From Streptomyces sp. TN58 (GTDB lineage Bacteria; Actinomycetota; Actinomycetes; Streptomycetales; Streptomycetaceae): a stretch of DNA of 64,000 bases. Of the stretch, positions 51,116 to 59,000 are shown piece after piece. The notes beneath the pieces were generated by a model, which saw only the letters and a program-made list of their open reading frames with translations, had not been told where the DNA came from and searched no databases. Both the position numbers and the translations under genes were made by a program. The stretch covers positions 2,759,001-2,823,000 of the forward strand of contig NZ_CP018870.1 in assembly GCF_001941845.1 (NCBI RefSeq), written 5' to 3'. Positions within the stretch are counted from its first letter, which is position 1, and every line of letters begins with the position of its first letter.

Positions 51116-53416
51116 ATGCCCGCGCCGACCCCTGGATGTGCCGTGCCCCGGTTCAGCGTCATCGTGCCCGCGTACAAGGTCCAGGCCTACCTCCAGGAGA
51201 GTCTGGACTCGGTCCTCACCCAGTCGTACCCGGACCTGGAGCTGATCGCCGTCGACGACGCCTCCCCCGACGCCTGCGGTGCGATCATCGACGAGTACGC
51301 GGCCCGCGACCCCCGGGTGACCGCGGTGCACCTGGCGGACAACCTGGGGCCCGGCCCGGCGCGGAACGCGGGCCTGGCCCGGGCCGTCGGCGACTACGTG
51401 GTCTTCCTCGACGGCGACGACACCCTCACCCCCGGCGCCCTGCAGGCGGTCACCGACCGGCTGAAGGCCACCGGCTCCCCCGACGTCCTGGTCTACGACC
51501 ACGCGCATGCCCACTGGTCCGGGGAGCTCGTGCGCGACCCGCTCGCGCACCGGCTGTCGCAGGAGGGCCCGGCCAGCTTCCGGCTCGCCGACCGCCCGGC
51601 CCTGCTCACCCTGCCGATGGCGGTGTGGAACAAGGCGTACCGGCGTGAGTACGTCGAGCGGGAAGGCCTCGCGTTCCCCCCGGGGCTCTACGAGGACGCC
51701 CCCTGGACCTGTCCGGCGCTGCTGGCCGCCGAGTCCGTCGTCGTCCTGGACCGGGTCTGCGTGCACCACCGCCGACGCCGCACCGGATCGCTCCTGGCCA
51801 CCGGCACCTCCCGCCACCTGGAGATCTTCGACCAGTACGACCGGGTCTTCGGGTACCTCGCCGGACGGCCCGAGCTGGAGCGCTGGCGCCCCACCCTGCA
51901 CCGCCGGATGGCCGAGCACTTCTGCGCCGTGTACGCCGACCCGCGCCGCCTCCCCCGCGGCAGCAGGGCCGAGTTCTTCGCCCGGGCCTCGGCCCTGCTG
52001 CGCCGCTACCGCGCGCCGGGCGGCCGGAGTTCGCTGCCGCTGTCCCTGTCGCGGGCCGACCGGACCGGGCACGCCCTGATGCGGCTGGGCGCCCGTCGCG
52101 GCTACCTGCTGCTGTCGGCGCTGCGCTCGGCCGGGCCGGCGGCGGGCCGGGCCGCCTCGGCCCTGGGCAGGGGCCTGCGCGAAGCCTCGCTGCGGCTGCA
52201 CTACCGGATCCAGCGGCTGCTGCCGCTGCGCCCCGAGCTCGCGGTGTTCTCCGCGTACTGGCACGGCGGTTACGCCTGCAACCCGGCCGCGATCGAGGCG
52301 AAGCTGCGGGAACTGGCGCCCCGGATGCGGACGGCGTGGATCTGCGGCCCGGAGCAGGCCGCGACGCTCCCGCGGGAGACGGTGGCGCTGCGCCCCGGTT
52401 CGGCGGCGTACTGGAGCGCGCTGGCCCGGGCCGGATACCTGGTCACGAACGTCAACTTCGACCGGGCGCTGGTCAAGCGGCGCGGCCAGGTCCTCCTCCA
52501 GACGCAGCACGGCACCCCGCTCAAGCGCGTCGGCCTCGACCTCCACGACCGGCCGGCCGCCACCCCGACCGCGGACTTCGCGGGCCTGCTGCGCGGCGCC
52601 GACCAGTGGGACTACCTGCTCTCCGCGAACCGGCACTCCACGCTGGTGTGGGAGAAGGCGGTCCCGGCCTCCTACACGACCCTCGAATACGGCTATCCGC
52701 GCAACGACGTCTTCCACCGGGCGTCCCGGACACAGGTGCTGGAGCTGCGCGAGCGGCTGGGCATCCCGGCAGGCTCGACGGCGATCCTGTACGCGCCCAC
52801 CCACCGCGACTACCGCCGCAGCCGGCCGGAACACCTGGACTTCGAAGGGCTCCTGCGGGACCTGGGACCGCGCTTCACGGTACTGGTCCGCACGCACCTG
52901 ACGTACGCGGACACCGACCGCACGTGGGAGCCCCACCCGCGTCTGGTGGACGTCTCCTCGTACCCGTCGGTGGAGGAGCTGTGCCTGGCCTCGGACGCCC
53001 TGGTCACGGACTACTCGTCGCTGATGTTCGACTACGCCGCCCTCGACCGGCCGATCGTGGTCCACGCGGACGACTGGGAGGCGTACGAGGCGGCCCGGGG
53101 CACGTACTTCGACCTGCGGTCGTGTCCGCCGGGCGCGATCGCCCGCACCCAGGACGAGCTGGTGGACATCTTCACCACGGGCCACTGGCGGGGCTCCCGC
53201 TCCGCCCAGCTCCGCGCGGCCTTCCGGGCCCGCTTCTGCCCGTACGAGGACGGCCACGCGGCGGAACGCGTGGTCCGCCGGGTCTTCCTGGACCAGCCGG
53301 CCCCGACCCCGCCGATCGTCCCCCTCCCGGACCGCACCCCGGCCCCACCGGCACCGTCCCCGCACGCGCCCCCGCCCCCCAGCCCGGAACCGGCCCTGTC
53401 CCACGTCTGGCCGTAG
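51116..53416 (+). CDS. Bifunctional glycosyltransferase / CDP-glycerol glycerophosphotransferase
   Basis: A 766-residue protein of wall teichoic acid-like polymer synthesis. Residues about 10-250 form a GT2 glycosyltransferase (FSVIVPAYKVQAYL, VDDASPD, DGDD as nucleotide-sugar/metal motif). Residues about 390-720 form a TagF/TarF-type CDP-glycerol glycerophosphotransferase domain (QTQHGTPLKRVG, YLLSANRHS, LYAPTHRDYR, TDYSSLMFDY). A Pro-rich tail ends the chain. The start at 51116 (MPAPTPG) is used. The adjacent ABC exporter genes fit polymer export. It probably adds a sugar or primer and polyol-phosphate units at the inner membrane; polymer chemistry is not known. Confidence 0.85.
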   Translation: MPAPTPGCAVPRFSVIVPAYKVQAYLQESLDSVLTQSYPDLELIAVDDASPDACGAIIDEYAARDPRVTAVHLADNLGPGPARNAGLARAVGDYVVFLDGDDTLTPGALQAVTDRLKATGSPDVLVYDHAHAHWSGELVRDPLAHRLSQEGPASFRLADRPALLTLPMAVWNKAYRREYVEREGLAFPPGLYEDAPWTCPALLAAESVVVLDRVCVHHRRRRTGSLLATGTSRHLEIFDQYDRVFGYLAGRPELERWRPTLHRRMAEHFCAVYADPRRLPRGSRAEFFARASALLRRYRAPGGRSSLPLSLSRADRTGHALMRLGARRGYLLLSALRSAGPAAGRAASALGRGLREASLRLHYRIQRLLPLRPELAVFSAYWHGGYACNPAAIEAKLRELAPRMRTAWICGPEQAATLPRETVALRPGSAAYWSALARAGYLVTNVNFDRALVKRRGQVLLQTQHGTPLKRVGLDLHDRPAATPTADFAGLLRGADQWDYLLSANRHSTLVWEKAVPASYTTLEYGYPRNDVFHRASRTQVLELRERLGIPAGSTAILYAPTHRDYRRSRPEHLDFEGLLRDLGPRFTVLVRTHLTYADTDRTWEPHPRLVDVSSYPSVEELCLASDALVTDYSSLMFDYAALDRPIVVHADDWEAYEAARGTYFDLRSCPPGAIARTQDELVDIFTTGHWRGSRSAQLRAAFRARFCPYEDGHAAERVVRRVFLDQPAPTPPIVPLPDRTPAPPAPSPHAPPPPSPEPALSHVWP

Positions 53417-53434
53417 CCGGAGCTCCAGGGCCTC

Positions 53435-54064
53435 TCAGGCCGGCCCGGAAGCCGACTTGAGGGCTGCGACCACCTGGTGGGCCAGGGTGTCCAGGTGGGC
53501 GGGGGTCATGGCGTCGCGGACGACGATCTGGCGCCAGTAGAGCGGGCCGATGAGGAGGTCCAGGGCGTGGTCGGGGCTGATGCCCGCGGGGAGTTCGCCG
53601 CGGGCGACGGCGGCCGCGAGGATTCCCTGGGCCATACGGTGCTGGCCGTCGAGGAGGGCGCCGCGGACCGCTTCGGCGATCTCCGGGTTGCGGGAGGCCT
53701 CGACCAGGAGGTCCGGGATCACGGCGGAGGCCACCGGGTGCCGCAGCACGTGTGACATGACCTCCAGCAGGGCGCGTACGTCCCCGTGCAGCGAGCCGGT
53801 CGCCGGGACCGGCAGGCCGTCCGCCGCGAAGGCGCCGACCAGGTCGAGCACCAGGTGCAGCTTGGACTTCCAGCGCCGGTACACGGCCGTCTTGCCGACC
53901 CCGGCGCGCCGTGCGATGCCCTCGATGGACATCCGGGAGAACCCGACGGCGGCCAGCTCCTCCAGCACCGCGTCGCGGATCGCCTTCGTCACGTCCTCGC
54001 GCAGGACGGCGGCGCCGGCGGGGGCGCGACGGGCGGAGGGGGCGGGGGCGCGGTCCGTGGTCAT
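53435..54064 (-). CDS. TetR-family repressor of the polymer exporter
   Basis: A 209-residue TetR regulator. The N-terminal helix-turn-helix is ISEGIARRAGVGKTAVYRRW-like (here MSIEGIARRAGVGKTAVYRRW, about residues 45-65). The C-terminal domain (about 85-200) is the TetR_C ligand and dimer domain (HPVASAVIPDLLVEASRNPEIAEAV). The ATG at 54064 is used. It is divergent from the exporter permease gene; a perfect-looking palindrome in the 117-bp spacer overlaps that gene's promoter, so it is the likely repressor. The inducer is unknown. Confidence 0.9.
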   Translation of the reverse strand: MTTDRAPAPSARRAPAGAAVLREDVTKAIRDAVLEELAAVGFSRMSIEGIARRAGVGKTAVYRRWKSKLHLVLDLVGAFAADGLPVPATGSLHGDVRALLEVMSHVLRHPVASAVIPDLLVEASRNPEIAEAVRGALLDGQHRMAQGILAAAVARGELPAGISPDHALDLLIGPLYWRQIVVRDAMTPAHLDTLAHQVVAALKSASGPA

Positions 54065-54089
54065 GCGCAGAGCATAGCCGCGACGCGTC

Positions 54090-54130
54090 ACGACGATACG
54101 GTTGCGTTTCGTCGTAGAAGTCTCTAGCCT
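54090..54130 (+). promoter_or_regulatory. TetR operator overlapping exporter promoter
   Basis: ACGACGATACG-GTTG-CGTTTCGTCGT (54090-54115) is an 11-bp inverted repeat with one mismatch. It covers the -35 TTGCGT (54102-54107) of a promoter whose -10 is TAGCCT (54125-54130, 17-bp spacer). A second half site, cgacgatacgg, lies at about 54140. The layout predicts repression by steric exclusion. Confidence 0.7.
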
Positions 54131-54181
54131 CGCCGTAGCGACGATACGGACCCGTCCCGACCTACGTCGAAAGCGAATCCA

Positions 54182-55105
54182 GTGACCACCGCGACCCCGT
54201 CTCCACCCAGAACCGCGCCCGCCGCGCCCGCCACCTCCGCGGAGATCGCGCGGCTGGCCGCCGCCCACGGCCTCACGCTCAGCGGCGCCCGCCCGACGCT
54301 GCCCCGCTACATCGCGCAGCTCTGGCAGCGCCGCCACTTCGTCACCGCCTACGCCAACGCCCGCATGCAGGCCACCTACAGCACGGCGAGGCTCGGCCAG
54401 GTCTGGCACCTGGTGACGCCGCTGCTCAACGCGGCGGTCTACTACGTCATCTTCGGCCTCGTCCTGAAGGCCAGCCACGGCGTGCCGGACTACGTGCCCT
54501 TCCTGATCACCGGCATCTTCGTCTGGGACTTCGTCAGCAGCTCCGTCAACGCCGGCACCCGCGCCGTCCACGGCAACCTCGGCCTGGTCCGCGCGCTGCA
54601 CTTCCCCCGCGCGAGCCTGCCCATCTCCACCGTCGTGCAGCTCTTCCAGCAGCTGCTCGTGTCCATGGCCGCGCTGGTGGTCCTCCTGCTGGCCTTCGGC
54701 CAGCGGCCCGGCCCGGCCTGGCTGCTGGCGGTACCGGCCCTCCTGCTGACGGCCCTCTTCGCCGCCGGCTGCGCCATGATCATGGCTCGTGTCGGCAGCA
54801 GGAGCCCGGACGTCAGCCAGCTGATGCCGTTCGTCCTGCGGACGTGGATGTACGGCTCGGGCGTCATGTGGTCCATCGACCAGGTGCTGAAGCAGGACCA
54901 CCTGCCGCACTGGGTGCTGACGGCCCTCAAGGCCAACCCGCCGGCCGTCTACATCGACCTGATGCGCTTCGCGCTGATCGACAGCTTCCCCGCGCACGCC
55001 CTCCCGCACCACGTATGGCTGCTGGCCGTCGGATGGGCGCTGCTCGCCGGCGTCGGCGGGTTCGTCTACTTCTGGAAGGCGGAGGAGGCGTACGGACGTG
55101 GCTGA
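54182..55105 (+). CDS. Polysaccharide/teichoic acid ABC exporter permease (TagG/Wzm type)
   Basis: A 307-residue ABC-2 type permease with a cytoplasmic N-terminus (about 1-50) and six membrane segments (e.g. LNAAVYYVIFGLVL, AALVVLLLAFG, LLAVPALLLTALFAAG). Characteristic motifs are TYSTARLGQVWHLVTPLL after the N-terminal amphipathic helix and the region VGSRSPDVSQLMPFVLRTWMYGSGVMW. It would form the channel for export of a polyisoprenyl-linked glycan. The start is GTG at 54182, and the gene overlaps the ATPase gene by 8 nt. Confidence 0.88.
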   Translation: MTTATPSPPRTAPAAPATSAEIARLAAAHGLTLSGARPTLPRYIAQLWQRRHFVTAYANARMQATYSTARLGQVWHLVTPLLNAAVYYVIFGLVLKASHGVPDYVPFLITGIFVWDFVSSSVNAGTRAVHGNLGLVRALHFPRASLPISTVVQLFQQLLVSMAALVVLLLAFGQRPGPAWLLAVPALLLTALFAAGCAMIMARVGSRSPDVSQLMPFVLRTWMYGSGVMWSIDQVLKQDHLPHWVLTALKANPPAVYIDLMRFALIDSFPAHALPHHVWLLAVGWALLAGVGGFVYFWKAEEAYGRG

Positions 55106-55883
55106 CGACACCCGGGTGCCCACCGTGATCGCGGACGGGGTCCACGTCATCTACAAGGTGCACGGCGCCGGCGCCCGCAAGGGCGGCGCCACCTCCGCCC
55201 TCAGCCGGATCTTCTCCCGCCGGTCCGCCCCCGGCATGAGCGAGGTGCACGCGGTCAAGGGCGTCTCCTTCACCGCGTACGAGGGCGAGGCCATCGGCCT
55301 CATCGGCTCGAACGGCTCCGGCAAGTCGACGCTGTTGAAGGCCGTCGCCGGCCTCCTGCCGGTGGCCCGCGGCCGGATCTTCTCGCACGGCCAGCCGTCC
55401 CTGCTGGGCGTGAACGCCGCCCTGATGAACGACCTGACCGGCGAACGCAACGTCATCCTCGGCGGCCTCGCGATGGGCATGTCCAGGCAGCGGATCCACG
55501 AGCGCTACGAGGGGATCGTGGACTTCTCCGGCATCAACGAGAAGGGGGACTTCATCTCCCTGCCGATGCGCACGTACTCCTCCGGCATGGGCGCCCGGCT
55601 GCGGTTCTCCATCGCCGCCGCCAAGGACCACGACGTGCTGATGATCGACGAGGCGCTGGCCACGGGCGACGCGGCCTTCCAGCGGCGCAGCCAGGCCCGC
55701 ATCGAGGAACTGCGCGAGCGCGCCGGCACGGTCTTCCTGGTCAGCCACGCCGTCAACACCGTCCGCGAGACCTGCGACCGCGCGCTCTGGCTGGACGCGG
55801 GCGTCCTACGCATGGACGGCCCGGCGGACGAGGTCTGCGCCGCCTACGAGCAGTCAACCCGCTGCAGCCCCGCCGGCGTTTGA
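55098..55883 (+). CDS. Polysaccharide/teichoic acid ABC exporter ATPase (TagH/Wzt type)
   Basis: A 261-residue ATPase partner of the preceding permease. Walker A is GSNGSGKST, and the signature motif YSSGMGARL replaces LSGGQ, as is typical of TagH/Wzt. Walker B is VLMIDEALATGD and the switch His lies in VSHAVNTV. It lacks a C-terminal carbohydrate-binding extension. Start: GTG at 55098. The final residues SPAGV are encoded by the beginning of a dispersed repeat whose core tttgaggcgc supplies the TGA stop, so the C-terminus was apparently remodelled by that element. Confidence 0.9.
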   Translation: MADDTRVPTVIADGVHVIYKVHGAGARKGGATSALSRIFSRRSAPGMSEVHAVKGVSFTAYEGEAIGLIGSNGSGKSTLLKAVAGLLPVARGRIFSHGQPSLLGVNAALMNDLTGERNVILGGLAMGMSRQRIHERYEGIVDFSGINEKGDFISLPMRTYSSGMGARLRFSIAAAKDHDVLMIDEALATGDAAFQRRSQARIEELRERAGTVFLVSHAVNTVRETCDRALWLDAGVLRMDGPADEVCAAYEQSTRCSPAGV

Positions 55884-55926
55884 GGCGCGGGGGCCCGGGG
55901 GCAGCGCCCCCGCAACGGCGCCGCAC
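55866..55926 (+). repeat. Dispersed streptomycete repeat, copy 2
   Basis: The repeat comprises cgccggcgtttgaggcgc followed by a ggggg...ccccc hairpin half and gcaac.gcgccgcaccc. It shares nearly all of this with 63296-63360 and its core with 25505-25533. The stop codon of the exporter ATPase lies inside it. Confidence 0.75.
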
Positions 55927-55938
55927 CCGCACACCACA

Positions 55939-55986
55939 CGAACGGGCCGGGCCCGGGACCACGAGGTCCCGGGCCCGGCCCGTTCG
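55939..55986. terminator. 22-bp perfect hairpin between convergent genes
   Basis: An uninterrupted 22-bp stem (arms 55939-55960 and 55965-55986) with a 4-nt loop acga lies between the exporter ATPase and glutamate dehydrogenase genes, which converge here. It probably terminates both. Confidence 0.75.
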
Positions 55987-56006
55987 GCATGGCTACGCCA
56001 TCACCA

Positions 56007-59000
56007 TCAGCTGTGCGCGCGCAGCAGGCTGCGCATCGTCCGCATCGCCACCGACAGGTTCGCCAGGTCGAAGTCGTCCGAGCCCCGGATCTCCTCCAGG
56101 GTCGTCCGGGCCCGCCCGATGATCGCCGCGTTCTTCTCCTCCCACGCCCTGAAGCGCTCCTCGGGAGTCGAGGCGCCGTCGCCCACCGCCAGCACGTCCG
56201 CGGTCAGCGCCGCGTGCGCCGCGAACAGGTCCTCACGGATCGACGCGCGGGCCATGGACTGCCAGCGGTCGGCCCGCGGCAGCTCGATGATCCGGTCCAT
56301 CAGCTGCGTGATGTCCAGGCGGTCGGCGAGGTCGTAGTACACCTCGGCGACGCCCAGCGGGTCCACGCCCGTCCGGTCCGCGATCGCGACGATGTCCAGC
56401 GTCGGGAAGGCCGAGGAGAACCCGGCGACCTTCGCCGCCAGCTCCTCCGGCACGCCCTCGCCGGTCAGCTCGTCCATGACCAGCTGGTACCACTCCAGGT
56501 CCGCACCGCGCACCAGCTTCGGCAGCTCCGTCCACACCCCCGCGACCCGCTCCCCGAAGAAGGCGATGGTCTCGGTGATCTGGAGCGGCTGCGGCCGGTT
56601 GTTGAGCAGCCAGCGGGTACCGCGCTCGACCAGGCGGCGCGAGTGCAGGCGCACCCGGGTCTGGACGTCCGCCGCCACCTTGTTGTCCAGCGCCTCCACC
56701 GCGTCCCACACCTCGGCGAGGCCGAAGATCTCGCGGGCCGCGAGCTGCGCCCGGACGATCTCCTCCGTGGACGCCCCGGTCTCCTCGCGCAGGCGGTGCA
56801 GGAACGTCGAACCACCGGTGTTGACGGTGTCGTTGACCAGGATCGTCGTGATGATCTCGCGGCGCAGCGCGTGGGCGTCGATCTGCTCGGCGAACTTGTC
56901 GCCCAGGACCGCCGGGAAGTACGCGAAGAGCAGGCGGCGCAGGTACGGGTCGTCCGGCAGCCCGGTGGCGATGAGCTCGTCCGCCGTCGTGATCTTCGTG
57001 TAGGCGAACAGGACGGCCAGCTCCGGCTGGGTCAGGCCCTTGCCGTTGTTCAGCAGCTCGCGGATCTGCCGGTCGGTGGGCAGGAACTCCAGCTCGCGGT
57101 TGAGCAGGCCCGCGCCCTCCAGACGGCGCATGAAGCGCTGCTGGGCGTGGAGCAGGCTGGGTGCCTGGGACGAGCCGTTGGCCAGCGCGATGTTCTGCGC
57201 GTAGTTGTTGCGCAGCACCAGGCGGCCGACCTCGTCGGTCATCTGCGCGAGCAGCTTGTTGCGCTGCTTGACGGTCATGTCGCCGTCGGCGACGACCGCG
57301 TTGAGCAGGATCTTGATGTTCACCTCGTGGTCGGAGGTGTCCACACCCGCGCTGTTGTCGATGGCGTCGGTGTTGACCTTGCCGCCCTCGCCGCCGGCGC
57401 CGCTGCGGGCGAACTCGATGCGGCCGAGCTGGGTCAGGCCCAGGTTGCCGCCCTCGCCGATGACCCGTGCCCGCACGTCGCAGCCGTTGACGCGGATGGC
57501 GTCGTTGGCCTTGTCGCCGACGTCGGCGTGGGTCTCGGAGGTCGCCTTGACGTAGGTTCCGATGCCGCCGTTCCACACCAGGTCCACGGGGGCCTTGAGG
57601 ATCGACTGCATCAGCTCGGCCGGGGTCATCTTGGTGACGCCGGCCTCGATGCCGAGGGCTTCGCGCATCTGCGCGGTGACCGGGACGGCCTTGGCGGAAC
57701 GCGGGTGGATGCCGCCGCCCGCTGAGATCAGCGAGGCGTCGTAGTCCGCCCACGAGGAGCGCGGCAGCTCGAACAGGCGCCGGCGCTCGGCGTACGAGGT
57801 CGCCGCGTCCGGGTTCGGGTCGATGAAGATGTGCCGGTGGTCGAAGGCGGCGACCAGGCGGATGTGCTCGGACAGCAGCATGCCGTTGCCGAAGACGTCA
57901 CCGGACATGTCGCCGACGCCGACGACGGTGAAGTCCTGGGTCTGGGTGTCGTGGCCGAGCTCGCGGAAGTGCCGCTTGACGGACTCCCACGCGCCGCGGG
58001 CGGTGATGCCCATGCCCTTGTGGTCGTAGCCGGCCGAGCCGCCCGACGCGAAGGCGTCGCCGAGCCAGAAGCCGTAGGACTCCGCCACGCCGTTGGCGAT
58101 GTCGGAGAACGTCGCGGTGCCCTTGTCCGCGGCGACGACCAGGTAGGTGTCGTCCTCGTCGTGGCGGACCACGCTGCGCGGCGGCACGACCTCGCCGCCG
58201 ACCATGTTGTCGGTGATGTCGAGCAGCGCCGAGATGAAGATCTTGTACGAGGCGATGCCCTCGGCGAGCCAGGCGTCGCGGTCCACCGACGGGTCGGGGA
58301 GGTTCTTGGCGACGAAGCCGCCCTTGGCGCCGACCGGCACGATGACCGTGTTCTTGACCATCTGCGCCTTGACCAGGCCGAGGATCTCCGTACGGAAGTC
58401 CTCGCGGCGGTCGGACCAGCGCAGGCCGCCTCGGGCGACCTTGCCGAAGCGCAGGTGGACGCCCTCGACGCGCGGGGAGTACACCCAGATCTCGAAGGCC
58501 GGGCGGGGCGCCGGCAGGTCCGGGATGGCCTGCGGGTCGAACTTCATCGACACGTAGGCGTGCTGCTCGCCCTGGGCGTCGAGCTGGAAGAAGTTCGTGC
58601 GCAGGGTCGCCTTGATGAGGGTGAGGAAGGCCCGCAGGATGCGGTCCTCGTCGAGCGAGGCGACCTGGTCCAGGGCCCCGTCGAGCTCCTCCAGCATGGC
58701 GTCCACGAGCTCGCTGCCGGCGGCCTGGCGGACGGGCGACATCCGGGCCTCGAAGAGCGAGACCAGCAGCCGGGTGGTGTGGACGTTGTTGCGGAGGGTG
58801 TCCTCCATGTAGTCCTGGCTGAAGGTGGAGCCGGCCTGGCGCAGGTACTTGGCGTACGCGCGCAGGACGACGGCCTGCCGCCAGGTCAGGCCGGCGCTGA
58901 GCACGAGGGTGTTGAAGTTGTCGTTCTCGGCCTGGCCGTTCCAGACGGCCGCGAAGGCGTCCTGGAAGCGCTCGCGGGCGTCGTCGCCGAGGTCGCCCGC

